A DNA stretch of 64,000 nucleotides from Borrelia puertoricensis. GTDB taxonomy: Bacteria; Spirochaetota; Spirochaetia; Borreliales; Borreliaceae. The position numbers and the translations under genes are program-made. Numbering within the stretch: position 1 is the stretch's first letter; each line of letters starts with the position of its first letter. Location: contig NZ_CP075379.1 of assembly GCF_023035875.1 (NCBI RefSeq), forward strand, positions 806,001 through 870,000. The letters are read 5' to 3'. Of this stretch, positions 25,533 through 35,064 are shown piece after piece. The notes beneath the pieces were generated by a model. It worked only from the letters and a program-made list of their open reading frames with translations. It was not told the origin of the DNA and searched no databases.

Positions 25533-25857
25533 TGTTAAGAAATTATGTAAGATTATATCTGATTTTGGCGGGATTGATGTTTTAGGTATTAATGTTAGTT
25601 CTGTTTGTAATTGGGCTGATTTTTTTGTTATTGTTTCATGTTTATCATTTAAGCAAATGGAAGCTTTGTATACCGAAAGATTAATAACGTTTTTTAAGGA
25701 AAAGAATTTTAATTATTGTATTGATGGTAAAGGTTTTGTTCATGATTGGACAATTATTTCATGTGAAGGTTTAGTTGTACATTTAATGAGTGAAAAGGCC
25801 AGAGAATATTATGAACTTGAAAAGATATGGGATCAGGGAAAAATTATTTATCCTTGA
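25507..25857 (+). CDS. rsfS: Ribosomal silencing factor RsfS
   Basis: RsfS binds L14 and blocks subunit joining when nutrients are short. The 116-residue protein shows NWADFFVIVSCLSFKQMEAL, then IDGKGFVHDWTIISCEGLVVHLMSEKAREYYELEKIWDQG, matching the RsfS/Iojap family throughout. I choose the ATG at 25507, which has GGGAG 9 nt upstream; an ATG three codons earlier lies directly against that site. The nadD-lytR-rsfS order extends the ribosome-assembly theme of the region. Confidence 0.93.
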   Translation: MEDMLKIYDVKKLCKIISDFGGIDVLGINVSSVCNWADFFVIVSCLSFKQMEALYTERLITFFKEKNFNYCIDGKGFVHDWTIISCEGLVVHLMSEKAREYYELEKIWDQGKIIYP

Positions 25858-25956
25858 GAGTTATTTAATTAAAAAAAATAAAAATATCGCAAGAATTATT
25901 TACAAAAAATTAAAAATATTCTAGATTTAAAACATGTATTTTAGGGAGGCCTAGGA

Positions 25957-26247
25957 GTGAATATTACAGATGTAAGAATTAGGAGAGTTGATAATAAAAA
26001 TCCCGGTTCGAAGCTATTGGCATATGTGACAGTTATTTTTGATGATTGTTTGGTTTTGCATAATATCAGGGTTATTAGGGGGCAAAAAGGTGTTTTTATT
26101 GTTATGCCTAATAGAAGAACTAAGGTCGGAGAGTATAAAGACATTGTACATCCTATTAATCAAAATTTTAGAGAGATTTTGCAGAGTGCTATTTTTAAAG
26201 AATATGTGAAGGAAAATCCTTCAAGTCTTGAATTTGGATTAGGCTAA
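25957..26247 (+). CDS. spoVG: SpoVG regulatory DNA/RNA-binding protein
   Basis: The 96-residue protein matches Spo[15 protein letters not shown]...[48 protein letters not shown]. Borrelia SpoVG binds DNA and RNA and regulates several lipoprotein and metabolic genes. The start is GTG at 25957 with a very strong AGGGAGG 7 nt upstream, which suggests high expression. The 99-nt 5' gap contains no clear -35/-10 pair. It is followed by the tRNA-Gln promoter. Confidence 0.96.
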   Translation: MNITDVRIRRVDNKNPGSKLLAYVTVIFDDCLVLHNIRVIRGQKGVFIVMPNRRTKVGEYKDIVHPINQNFREILQSAIFKEYVKENPSSLEFGLG

Positions 26248-26256
26248 TAAATATTA

Positions 26257-26285
26257 TTGACAAAGTGTATTGTATTTTGTATCCT
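26257..26285 (+). promoter_or_regulatory. Promoter of tRNA-Gln (and possibly rplY operon)
   Basis: Consensus TTGACA (26257-26262) is followed after 17 nt by TATCCT (26280-26285, four of six matches). Transcription would start about 20 nt before the tRNA. It begins 10 nt after the spoVG stop codon. Confidence 0.6.
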
Positions 26286-26310
26286 TTTGACTTATGGATA
26301 ATTAAGTATT

Positions 26311-26382
26311 TGGGACGTGGACAAGTGGTAAGTCACCTGGTTTTGGTCCAGGCATTCGAGGGTTCGAATCCTTCCGTCCCAG
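26311..26382 (+). tRNA. tRNA-Gln (anticodon UUG)
   Basis: The 72-nt cloverleaf has acceptor stem TGGGACG/CGTCCCA with discriminator G, D arm GGACAAGTGGTAAGTC, and anticodon stem CCTGG/CCAGG around TTTTGGT (anticodon TTG). The T arm is GAGGGTTCGAATCCTTC. The U1-A72 pair fits glutamine tRNAs. CCA is not encoded. rplY begins 28 nt downstream with no terminator between, so the two may be co-transcribed. Confidence 0.96.
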
Positions 26383-26410
26383 TATTTGATATTAGGTTAG
26401 GAGTTTCATT

Positions 26411-26959
26411 GTGGATAGTAGTAGGATTTTAAAATATGAAAGTCGATTAAATTTTGGTTCTTTGTGTGCTCGTAGAATACGAGCAAAATCTGAGGTACCA
26501 GCTGTTGTGTATGGGAAAGAAAGTGATGTCCTGCATATCAAAATTGCAAGTAATGAATTTAATAAGAAATTTGCAAAATTTACAGGTAATACTGTTTTAA
26601 TTTTAAGTGACGGAAAAGTCGAGAAATGTGTTTTTATTAAAGATGTGAGCGAAAATATTATTAAGGGACTTATTTATCATGTTGATTTTTATGAGGTTGA
26701 TAGGGATAGAGATATTGAAAGAGATATTGCAATTAAATTTGTAGGGGCTTCTATTGGTGTTAAGGAAGGTGGTACTTTAAGTGTTCTTCGGACTAAAATC
26801 AAAGTTAAGGCTTTGCCTTTAGATTTGCCAGAATTTGTTGAAGTAGATTTGACCCCTGTTAAGAAGGGATATCAGATAACTTTTAAGGATATTGTACTTC
26901 CTGAGAATGTGAGACTTGCTGAAGATGATGAAAATTTGTCTATTTTGTTTGTAAAATAA
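26411..26959 (+). CDS. rplY: 50S ribosomal protein L25/general stress protein Ctc
   Basis: This 182-residue long-form L25 has a 5S-rRNA-binding N-terminal domain (about 1-92; RILKYESRLNFGSLCARRIRAKSEVPAVVYGKE). A C-terminal TL5/Ctc beta domain follows (about 95-182; KEGGTLSVLRTKIKVKALPLDLPEFVEVDLT). The start is GTG at 26411, preceded by TAGGAG. It is followed within 6 nt by pth, as in many bacteria. Confidence 0.94.
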   Translation: MDSSRILKYESRLNFGSLCARRIRAKSEVPAVVYGKESDVLHIKIASNEFNKKFAKFTGNTVLILSDGKVEKCVFIKDVSENIIKGLIYHVDFYEVDRDRDIERDIAIKFVGASIGVKEGGTLSVLRTKIKVKALPLDLPEFVEVDLTPVKKGYQITFKDIVLPENVRLAEDDENLSILFVK

Positions 26960-26965
26960 AAAAAT

Positions 26966-27532
26966 ATGGATTTGTTAATAGTTGGCCTGGGTAATCCCGG
27001 GTCTAATTTTTTTCATACTAGACATAATGTTGGTTTTGGGCTTATAGATAAATTGGTTGTAAAGCATGATCTCTCTTTGAAAAAGGTAAAAAATTATGAA
27101 TACTCTGATTTTAATTTTGAGAATAAACGAATAGTTTTAATTAAACCTTTAACTTATATGAATTTGAGTGGTAATATTTTTCCTTTTGTTTTTGCTAGAT
27201 TTTATATGAAAATAACTAATCTGTTGATTATAGTTGATAATGTTGATTTACCTTTGGGAAAATGTAAACTTAGAAAGATAGGAGGTACTTCTACGCATAA
27301 TGGACTTCGTTCTATTTCTGAGAGCCTTGGAAGTACTAAATATAGTAGACTTTATATTGGAGTTGGAAAGAATAATGAATCTAGTCTTAGAGATTTTGTT
27401 CTTGCAAAATTTAGCGATGGTGAGCTTAAGCGTATTAGAAATGTATTTAATTTTTTAAGTGAAGAGATATTAAGTATTGATGAATGTAATTTTGAGAGTA
27501 AAATTGCGACTATTAATTCTAGTAGTTTTTGA
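26966..27532 (+). CDS. pth: Peptidyl-tRNA hydrolase
   Basis: Pth releases peptides from drop-off peptidyl-tRNAs. The 188-residue protein has [22 protein letters not shown] with catalytic H20, and [21 protein letters not shown] (catalytic-site Asp) and [17 protein letters not shown]. The length is normal. The stop TGA overlaps the ATG of tilS. Confidence 0.95.
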   Translation: MDLLIVGLGNPGSNFFHTRHNVGFGLIDKLVVKHDLSLKKVKNYEYSDFNFENKRIVLIKPLTYMNLSGNIFPFVFARFYMKITNLLIIVDNVDLPLGKCKLRKIGGTSTHNGLRSISESLGSTKYSRLYIGVGKNNESSLRDFVLAKFSDGELKRIRNVFNFLSEEILSIDECNFESKIATINSSSF

Positions 27533-28848
27533 TGTTTTGGAATAATATTTTAACAAAGATAGAAAGTTTTTACTTTAAAAATTCTTTAACCAAAGAAAAA
27601 GTAATAGTTGCTTTTTCTGGGGGAGCAGATTCTACTACCTTGTTATTGAGTTTAAAGGAGTATTTAAATAATAATATTGTTGCACTTTATTTTGCGCATT
27701 ATATAAGATCAGATTTCGAGCAAAATCTGGAAATAGAACATATAAAAAAGTTTTGTAATTTTCATAGCATTACTTTTCAAATAAAGAGGTGTAGTGTTGA
27801 TATAAAGAGAAAGTCTAGGCAACTTGGTATGTCAGTTGAGGAGTTGGCTAGAAAATATCGCTATGATGCTTTGTTAGAATCTTTTAGAGAAAATGGGGCA
27901 AGTTATATTGCTCTTGCTCATAATCAAAATGATCAATTTGAAACTTTGGTGATGAGATTTTTTCAAGGTTCATTTTTGGATGGATTGTCTGGTATTCCAG
28001 TTATCAATGGAAATATTATTAGACCTTTAATTGATGTATCAAGAGAGGATATTGAAAAATTTCTTTCTTTGAATAGTATTGTTTATTCTGTTGATAGTAC
28101 TAACCATGAAGATTTATATTTAAGAAATAAAATTAGAAATAATCTTATGCCAGTTATTAGGAAAATTTTTAAGGGATATGAAAGAGGTTTGAAAAGGATA
28201 TCTGATTTTTCAAGTGAGCTTGCAGGTTATTTTGATAAAGAAGATTATCTTTCCCCGAGTAAGGGTAATTATTATTATTTTTTTGATGCTATGACTTTTT
28301 TCAGGCTACCAAAGTATTTGGTTTTTAGGAGTATTTTTAAGATTTTAAATTCAGAAGGAATTGTGTCAAATTTGTCATATGGCACTTTAGGTGAGATTTT
28401 TAGGGTGAATCTTGCTAATAAAAAAAGTAAAATATTACTTAAAACCAATGATTTTTTTTTGGAAAAACGTAAAGATAAGATTAACCTTATCTTTAGAGAA
28501 GCTGAAGAGATGCATGAGCCTTTTGATTTTTTCTTAAGACTTAATGAATGTCATAGTTTATCTTTAGGTAAGATTTTGTTAGAATATTTGGAGTGTGAAG
28601 ATAATTCTATACTAACATTGAGATGTTGTTCTTATGAGTTTAGGCATAGATTTTTTAGAAGTAAGTTACAATCAAAGAAGTTCTTTTCTAAGTTTGTAAG
28701 ATATAATCCACTTTATTTAATGTTGTTAGTGTTAGATGATAAGGTAATTGGCATTATTGATTTAAATACTTTAAACTTAATTTGGAGTGATAAGAGTATT
28801 CTTAAAAAAATTAATATATCTTTGTTCGGAGGATTTTTAAAGGAATGA
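27532..28848 (+). CDS. tilS: tRNA(Ile)-lysidine synthase
   Basis: TilS converts C34 of the CAU-anticodon tRNA-Ile to lysidine so that it reads AUA, an abundant codon in this AT-rich genome. The 438-residue protein has the PP-loop VAFSGGADSTTLL near residue 30 and the family segments LALAHNQNDQFETLVMRFF and RPLIDVSREDIEKFL. The C-terminal substrate-binding region is less conserved. I use the ATG at 27532, coupled to the pth stop (TGATG); a TTG one codon earlier is the alternative. It overlaps ftsH by 4 nt. Confidence 0.93.
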   Translation: MFWNNILTKIESFYFKNSLTKEKVIVAFSGGADSTTLLLSLKEYLNNNIVALYFAHYIRSDFEQNLEIEHIKKFCNFHSITFQIKRCSVDIKRKSRQLGMSVEELARKYRYDALLESFRENGASYIALAHNQNDQFETLVMRFFQGSFLDGLSGIPVINGNIIRPLIDVSREDIEKFLSLNSIVYSVDSTNHEDLYLRNKIRNNLMPVIRKIFKGYERGLKRISDFSSELAGYFDKEDYLSPSKGNYYYFFDAMTFFRLPKYLVFRSIFKILNSEGIVSNLSYGTLGEIFRVNLANKKSKILLKTNDFFLEKRKDKINLIFREAEEMHEPFDFFLRLNECHSLSLGKILLEYLECEDNSILTLRCCSYEFRHRFFRSKLQSKKFFSKFVRYNPLYLMLLVLDDKVIGIIDLNTLNLIWSDKSILKKINISLFGGFLKE

Positions 28849-30752
28849 ATATTAACAATAATAATTTGAATAATAATGGTAAATCTAATAATAAAAAGAA
28901 AAATAAGAATTGGATTTTGGTTCTTGTTATAGTCTTTTTAGTTTTAGCAATATTCATGTCTTATTTTATGCGTGGCGGAGAAAATTATAAGAACGTGCCT
29001 TATAGTACATTTCAAACTTATTTAGATAGTGGTTTAGTTGAATCAGCAATAATAATTGATAAGAGTCAAATTCAATTTATTGTCAAAAATTCGAATTTAG
29101 GAAAATCTTATTTCTCTACTAGTATTCCTTATTTTGATATCAATCTGCTTTCTGAGCTTAAAGCAAAGAGAGTTGAGGTAAGTTCTGGAAAAAGTCAGTC
29201 ATCTTTAATTGGTGTTATTCTTCAAACTTTGCCATGGATATTATTTTTTATTTTCTTTTTCTTTATATTTCGTCAAACTCAGGGTGGTGGAGGCAAGGTT
29301 TTTTCATTTGGAAAAAGCAATGCTCAAAAGTATGAGGCAGGAAAGAATAAAGTTACTTTTAAAGATGTTGCTGGTCAAGAAGAAGCTAAGCAGGAACTTA
29401 GGGAAGTAGTTGAATTTCTTAAAAACCCTAAAAAATTTGAAAAGATAGGTGCAAGGATTCCAAAAGGTGTTCTTTTAGTAGGATCTCCTGGAACAGGAAA
29501 GACCTTGCTTGCCAAAGCAGTTGCAGGTGAGGCAGGTGTAAATTTTTTTCATATGTCAGGTTCTGATTTTGTTGAGATGTTTGTAGGGGTTGGAGCAAGT
29601 CGTGTTAGGGATTTGTTTGACAATGCAAGAAAAAATGCTCCTTGCATAATTTTTATTGATGAACTTGATGCTGTTGGAAGAAGTCGTGGCGCTGGCCTTG
29701 GTGGTGGTCATGATGAGAGAGAGCAAACTCTTAATCAGTTATTAGTCGAGATGGATGGTTTTGGGACATATACTAATGTAATTGTGATGGCAGCAACAAA
29801 TAGGCCTGATGTTCTTGATTCTGCTTTGCTTAGACCTGGAAGGTTTGACAGGCAAGTAACAGTGACGCTTCCTGATATTAAGGAGAGAGAAGCAATACTG
29901 AATATACATGCTCAAAAGACTAAACTTTCAAAAGAAATTGACTTACATGTAATAGCAAGAGCTACTCCTGGTGTTAGTGGTGCTGATCTTGCAAATTTGA
30001 TTAATGAGGGTGCTTTAATTGCTGCAAGGAATGATCAATCTGAGATTCTTATGCATGATTTAGAAGAAGCTAGAGATAAAATATTAATGGGCGTTGCTAA
30101 AAAGTCTATGACTATTACTGATAGACAGAAACTTGAAACAGCTTATCATGAAGCAGGACATGCATTGCTTCATTATTATCTTGAATATTCTGATCCTTTA
30201 CATAAGGTTACTATTATTCCTAGAGGTAGAGCTCTTGGGGTTGCTTTTTCTCTTCCTAGGGAGGATAGGCTTTCAATAAATAAAAATCAGATTCTTGATA
30301 AGATTAAGATATGTTATGGTGGTTATGCTAGTGAGCAGATTAATTTGGGTTTTACTACAGCTGGTGTGCAAAATGATTTGATGCAAGCTACTAATTTGGC
30401 AAAAAAAATGGTTACAGAATGGGGTATGGGGGAAGATGTAGGCCCAATATTTTTAGTGGATGATGAAGCTCCAATTTTTCTTCCAAAAGAATTTTCTAAG
30501 TCAAGAGCATATTCTGAGCATACTGCTGATAGAGTAGACAGGGAAGTTAAGAGAATTCTTGAAGGATGTTTAAAAGAAGCTTCAGATATTTTGATGAACC
30601 ATAAAGATCAGTTAGTGAAACTTGCAGAAGCTTTAGTTGCAAGAGAAACTTTGACAGATAATGAAGTAAGAGAGCTTTTAGGATTTGAAATTGTTGAGAG
30701 TGAGCATGAAAAAAGTTTAAGAGAGTCTAAATTGGAGACAGTCAATGGGTAA
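28845..30752 (+). CDS. ftsH: ATP-dependent membrane zinc protease FtsH
   Basis: The 635-residue membrane-bound AAA+ protease has an unusual Asn/Lys-rich N terminus (residues 1-22). Membrane helices at about 23-42 and 121-143 flank a periplasmic domain. The AAA module has Walker A GSPGTGKT (213-220), the pore motif [11 protein letters not shown], Walker [13 protein letters not shown] and the second region of homology [20 protein letters not shown]. The zinc site is HEAGH (435-439). It degrades misfolded membrane proteins and regulatory substrates. The gene follows tilS with an ATGA overlap, as in Firmicutes. Confidence 0.97.
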   Translation: MNINNNNLNNNGKSNNKKKNKNWILVLVIVFLVLAIFMSYFMRGGENYKNVPYSTFQTYLDSGLVESAIIIDKSQIQFIVKNSNLGKSYFSTSIPYFDINLLSELKAKRVEVSSGKSQSSLIGVILQTLPWILFFIFFFFIFRQTQGGGGKVFSFGKSNAQKYEAGKNKVTFKDVAGQEEAKQELREVVEFLKNPKKFEKIGARIPKGVLLVGSPGTGKTLLAKAVAGEAGVNFFHMSGSDFVEMFVGVGASRVRDLFDNARKNAPCIIFIDELDAVGRSRGAGLGGGHDEREQTLNQLLVEMDGFGTYTNVIVMAATNRPDVLDSALLRPGRFDRQVTVTLPDIKEREAILNIHAQKTKLSKEIDLHVIARATPGVSGADLANLINEGALIAARNDQSEILMHDLEEARDKILMGVAKKSMTITDRQKLETAYHEAGHALLHYYLEYSDPLHKVTIIPRGRALGVAFSLPREDRLSINKNQILDKIKICYGGYASEQINLGFTTAGVQNDLMQATNLAKKMVTEWGMGEDVGPIFLVDDEAPIFLPKEFSKSRAYSEHTADRVDREVKRILEGCLKEASDILMNHKDQLVKLAEALVARETLTDNEVRELLGFEIVESEHEKSLRESKLETVNG

Positions 30753-30773
30753 ATAAAATTTTGAAGGGGTCTT

Positions 30774-32264
30774 ATGGTTATCTTGAAAATTATATTTATG
30801 TTTTTCTTTTTAGTAAGCTTGAATGATTTAAATGCTAGTTTAAATCATAGAGACAAAGATATATCAGAGATTCTTTTTATTGAGGCTAAAGATTTTGATG
30901 GTACTCAAAGGGGACTTGATATGCTTTATGGTTCTCTTGAATTTAATTTAAGAAACTCAGATTCTCTTTATGAACTTTCATTGAGAAATGATATTTCTCT
31001 GCTGGATAAAATTTATTTGTTGGATTCGGCAATAAATATTAATAATTTTACGTTTGTAGAGCCTAGGGATTTGTATTATCAATATTTTTCATTGATTCTA
31101 AGTCAAAGTGAGGATATTGGTAAAAACAGGGAAATTATTACTATTTATGATAAATTGTATGGAGATCTGCAAAGTGATAAAGATTTGATTTACATGAGGC
31201 TTGAAGCTTCCAGTAAACTTGGGGATTTTAAGGGAAGTTTTAATAAAGTGTTAGCCGACTCTTTTGCTATGTATAGTGATGATTTGAGGTTTTTTAAATG
31301 GTTTTTAAAAGAAGATAAATTTTTTCCAAGTCTTTTTGGTAAACTTAAATTAAAAGAAGATTCTTTTTTTAGTAGTGATAATATTGATTTTATTTTTAAA
31401 AATACATCATTAAATGAGGCTAATTCTGTTGCTTTATTTACTTTTTTAAAAAATAAGAGCGAAAATTTAAACGGTCTTCAGAGTACGTATTTGCTTAAAT
31501 ATAGACTTTTGACACCTGATGAAGCTTATATGTTTTTTAAAAAAGCACCTCCAAAAATAATAGGTGAATATAAAATGTTTTATGATCTCTTAAGAGATCC
31601 TAGTATACGAGATGAGTTTTTAAGTCATTATAAGCATTTGACCGGTATGTATTTTGTGGATGATAAGAATAATGCCGCAGTATTTGAAAATGGAGTTTTG
31701 GTAAGTTTTTTTTCAAAAATAATGGACTATCCTATGGATTTAAACTTAGATGAAAATTATTTTAATAAAGTTTATTTCAAAGATAAGGTCCCTGTTCGTT
31801 ATGAAAATACTTTGCTTGGTTATAAAGTTAATTATTCTGTTTATCCTTATGTCAATATGATTGAGGTTGATTATTCAGATAAGAAGCATGTATATACTTT
31901 TGCTTTAGATTCTTTTCGGTATGAAGTTTTTGATAATTATTTTAATTACAACTTTGATTATGTAGGTATTAATGAATTTTTAATAGCTAATGTTCCAGAA
32001 ATTTTTCTTCCCAGTATGTTAAGTTTGAATCCAAAACGAGTTTCTGTTTTAGATATTCAAAAAAATTTAATAGAGAAAAAAATTTTTAATAATTCTGATA
32101 TTATTGAAGTGAAAAATTACTCTTCTGGTAATTTGGTTTCAGTTTATAGAAAAATTAATGGGTCTGAAAAATTTAATTATATTGAAATTTATGATAAAGG
32201 AGTTTTGAAAGTTAAGAAAGTTATTTTAGATGATAGTTTTGATGTCTATCATAACATTAATTAA
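30774..32264 (+). CDS. Exported protein of unknown function, 496 residues
   Basis: I do not recognise a family. The protein starts with a signal sequence (VILKIIFMFFFLVSLNDLNA). The N-terminal half looks alpha-helical, with TPR-like spacing (GTQRGLDMLYGSLEFNLRNSDSLYELSLRND...LDKIYLLDSAININ). The C-terminal half has beta-rich Tyr/Asp/Asn segments. No catalytic motif was seen. It lies 21 nt after ftsH and 16 nt before a protease-like lipoprotein gene on the same strand, so an envelope role is a reasonable inference. Confidence 0.75.
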   Translation: MVILKIIFMFFFLVSLNDLNASLNHRDKDISEILFIEAKDFDGTQRGLDMLYGSLEFNLRNSDSLYELSLRNDISLLDKIYLLDSAININNFTFVEPRDLYYQYFSLILSQSEDIGKNREIITIYDKLYGDLQSDKDLIYMRLEASSKLGDFKGSFNKVLADSFAMYSDDLRFFKWFLKEDKFFPSLFGKLKLKEDSFFSSDNIDFIFKNTSLNEANSVALFTFLKNKSENLNGLQSTYLLKYRLLTPDEAYMFFKKAPPKIIGEYKMFYDLLRDPSIRDEFLSHYKHLTGMYFVDDKNNAAVFENGVLVSFFSKIMDYPMDLNLDENYFNKVYFKDKVPVRYENTLLGYKVNYSVYPYVNMIEVDYSDKKHVYTFALDSFRYEVFDNYFNYNFDYVGINEFLIANVPEIFLPSMLSLNPKRVSVLDIQKNLIEKKIFNNSDIIEVKNYSSGNLVSVYRKINGSEKFNYIEIYDKGVLKVKKVILDDSFDVYHNIN

Positions 32265-32280
32265 CTTTTGAGAGTTATTG

Positions 32281-33918
32281 ATGCATAGAAAAATTTTTAT
32301 TATTTTTATGTTATTTTTTTCATGCAGCACAATAAAAGACATAGATGACAAACAAATTTATTATATACCATCTAAAAGCATAAATAAACATATTGAAGAT
32401 AATAATTTTGAGATTGCTCTTTCAAGTTATTATAATCTAAGAAATAATGGTTTTGAAATGGATCAAGTTATTCTAGGCTTAAGAGATAAAGCTTTAACCG
32501 GAATTCAAAATGAATATCTTAAATTTTGTAAGGAAGGGAATTATGAAAAAGCACTCTTTAAGCTTGAAACTTTAAATTTGTTTGGTATGATGCTTGCAGA
32601 GAGTAGAGAGCAATTAATTTTGAAGCATCTTGAGAGTGTGAAACACAGGGATCCAATGCTTGCGAGTTTATTTGCAAAATATTATTCATTGTATAATACT
32701 TTTGATTCTTTGCAAAATTTTGTTATTAATGAAAAAACTCCTCTGAGAAATGTTTTGCTTAATACGGCTGTTTTAACAGTTTGGGTAGATATGGGTACTA
32801 AAATTTTAAACGGTCATAGGCGTCCAAATATTGCCTTAGGCTCTGCTTTTGTTGTTGATAGTCTTAAAGGGTATGCTTTGACCAATTATCATGTGATTAG
32901 TTCTCAAGTTGATAATAATTATAATGGGATTTCCAATCTTTATGTAAGACTTCCAAGAGGTAAGGGTGAAAAACTTCCCGCAACGGTCATTTCTTATTCA
33001 AAGGAAATGGATCTTGCTTTAATTAAGGTATCTTTTAAATTAGATCATCAGTTTAATTTGAATTATTCTTCGAATATTAATATTGGAGATAGAATTTATG
33101 CCATGGGTTCTCCTATGGGATTTGAAAAAACTATTACATCAGGAATAATTTCTGGACAGAATAGAAATTTATTATCTGTTGGTGATTCTTATCAAATTGA
33201 TGCTGCCATTAATCAGGGAAATTCTGGTGGACCTGTGGTAAATGAAAGTGGCGAGTTAGTTGGACTTACATTTGCTGGAATTTTATATTCACAAGGTCTT
33301 AATTTTGTTATACCTTCAAAATGGGTTTTAAAGGTTTTGCCATTTATGTATGAAGGTGGAATTTTAAGAAATAAGTGGTTGGGATTTACTTTTTCTGAAA
33401 GTTTGAAAGATTTAGAGATATCATATGTAGCTCCTAATTCTCCTGCAGATATTGGTGGGTTAAGGAGTGGGGATGCTATTCTTAGTGTTAATTCTTTGAA
33501 ATTTGATAGTTTAAGAGATCTTCAGTACTATATTTTGCAAAAAAAATCTATGGTTAAAATTAAATATAGAAGAGATAATAAAGAGTATGAGAGTTATTTG
33601 TATCCACAAGACCGGCCAGACGATATTATTGAGAGTATTATAGAGAGTGATTCTTTTAAGAATTTGATGGGAGCTTTTTTGGGTTTAAATTTGAGTTTGG
33701 TTTCTGGAAGGGAGTATAGAGTTGCTAAGGTTTTTTCAAATGGTCTTGGTGATGAACTTAATTTTAGGGATAATGATGAAATTTTTGTTTATGCTTCTAA
33801 TTATCTTAAGGATAAGAGAGTGTTTGTTTTATTGCTTTATGTTAAAAGACTGTTTTCAGGATATTTAGGAGCTCCTTTGCAACTTATTATTCCTTTTGAT
33901 TCACTTGTATTTGTATAA
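32281..33918 (+). CDS. Trypsin-like (HtrA/DegP-type) serine protease lipoprotein with PDZ domain
   Basis: The 545-residue protein begins MHRKIFIIFMLFFSCSTIKD, a lipoprotein signal with lipidated Cys16. A helical region (about 30-150) precedes a trypsin-like domain (about 160-345). The triad can be read as H204 (TNYHVISS), D244 (MDLALIKV) and S315 (QGNSGGPVV). One PDZ domain follows (about 362-440; APNSPADIGGLRSGDAILSVNS). The long helical N-terminal region distinguishes it from standard HtrA. The start is the ATG at 32281; a TTG directly before it is less likely. Confidence 0.87.
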   Translation: MHRKIFIIFMLFFSCSTIKDIDDKQIYYIPSKSINKHIEDNNFEIALSSYYNLRNNGFEMDQVILGLRDKALTGIQNEYLKFCKEGNYEKALFKLETLNLFGMMLAESREQLILKHLESVKHRDPMLASLFAKYYSLYNTFDSLQNFVINEKTPLRNVLLNTAVLTVWVDMGTKILNGHRRPNIALGSAFVVDSLKGYALTNYHVISSQVDNNYNGISNLYVRLPRGKGEKLPATVISYSKEMDLALIKVSFKLDHQFNLNYSSNINIGDRIYAMGSPMGFEKTITSGIISGQNRNLLSVGDSYQIDAAINQGNSGGPVVNESGELVGLTFAGILYSQGLNFVIPSKWVLKVLPFMYEGGILRNKWLGFTFSESLKDLEISYVAPNSPADIGGLRSGDAILSVNSLKFDSLRDLQYYILQKKSMVKIKYRRDNKEYESYLYPQDRPDDIIESIIESDSFKNLMGAFLGLNLSLVSGREYRVAKVFSNGLGDELNFRDNDEIFVYASNYLKDKRVFVLLLYVKRLFSGYLGAPLQLIIPFDSLVFV

Positions 33919-33950
33919 AAGAGCTTTTAACGTGTTTGGAGTTGATTTTT

Positions 33951-35057
33951 ATGAGCTTTTATTTGAATTTAGTTAGTGGAGATACTAAATCCAAACTTGA
34001 TGATATTGTATCTATTAGTCATTTTGATTTTAAAGATAATTTAAATTTGATGCTTATAATTGGTCCTATGGGTAGTGGTAAAACAGAATATGCTGCTAAA
34101 ATTTATAAGGATTCTCTTATTATCAAGAATAAATCTTCTAAAGTGTTAGATTCCATTACCAAGGGACGTAGAAACAGAGCCAATATATTTTTTATTAGAA
34201 ATATTCTTGATAAGAAAAGGTTTAAAGGTTATCCTAAAAACGTTATTCCTTATAGAGGAGGTGGAAGTGATAGGATTGATGGAGTTGATTTTGCAGGTAA
34301 TTCTTTTGATGTAGGTCAATTAATAGACGATAATCCTGAATATGGAACCTTTATTATTGATGAAACTTGTTTTTACGATGAACGTTTGGTTTTTATTTTA
34401 AATAAAATCGCATTAGATTCAAATGTATTATTTATACTTCCTACTTTACTTTATAATTTTAGGAAAGAGATATTTAATAATACTGCTAAACTTTTAATAG
34501 AATATTCAGATAAGATTTGTCGTCTTGGTGCTTATTGTGAGCATGTTAATTGTATGGATGAATCTTTTTTGACATACAGATATTATTTTTACAAAGGAGA
34601 GGAAATAGCTGCACCTTATTTTGATCCTTTGTTAATTGTTGGTGGTGATGAGATTATTGAGTCTGCTATTTATCCAAATTATGCTACAAGATGTTCTAGT
34701 CATCATTATCTTGTTGGTAGGGAGTATTTTTTTACCATTCTTAAACCTTTTGCATTGTTGTATACGCAAGGTGATAAAAAATTGCTTGAGAGAGAAATAA
34801 TGGATTTGAGCAGTAATGTGAAGAATTCAAATTTTGAAAATTCTCTTTTGATTGAATCTAGGGGAAGATGTGATATTGCAGTTTTAGAAAATTTGTTAGG
34901 ATTGCCTTTTTTAGCAGAAAGAGCTTTAATTACACTGTCATTGGAATGTAATATTCTTAGTAAGGGAGATCTTAAAGAGCTTATTGATAAGTTTTCTCTT
35001 AGTAAGGATTATATTCAAAAAGTGATTGTTTCAAGAGAGTATCAATGGATTTTTTAG
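33951..35057 (+). CDS. Thymidine-kinase-like P-loop protein
   Basis: The 368-residue protein has a P-loop (LIIGPMGSGKTEYAA, 38-45), a Walker B-like FIIDETCFYDE, and a metal-site-like stretch LGAYCEHVNC...ATRCSSHHYLV. These match, in order, the P-loop, DEAQFF and zinc lasso of type II thymidine kinases. The kinase-like part is followed by about 100 further residues. A normal TK is about 200 residues, and this one also has an extra N-terminal segment. It may be an active TK or a divergent relative. The start is the ATG at 33951 with GGAG 9 nt before it. tmk is encoded just beyond the next gene. Confidence 0.62.
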   Translation: MSFYLNLVSGDTKSKLDDIVSISHFDFKDNLNLMLIIGPMGSGKTEYAAKIYKDSLIIKNKSSKVLDSITKGRRNRANIFFIRNILDKKRFKGYPKNVIPYRGGGSDRIDGVDFAGNSFDVGQLIDDNPEYGTFIIDETCFYDERLVFILNKIALDSNVLFILPTLLYNFRKEIFNNTAKLLIEYSDKICRLGAYCEHVNCMDESFLTYRYYFYKGEEIAAPYFDPLLIVGGDEIIESAIYPNYATRCSSHHYLVGREYFFTILKPFALLYTQGDKKLLEREIMDLSSNVKNSNFENSLLIESRGRCDIAVLENLLGLPFLAERALITLSLECNILSKGDLKELIDKFSLSKDYIQKVIVSREYQWIF

Positions 35058-35064
35058 AGAAATA

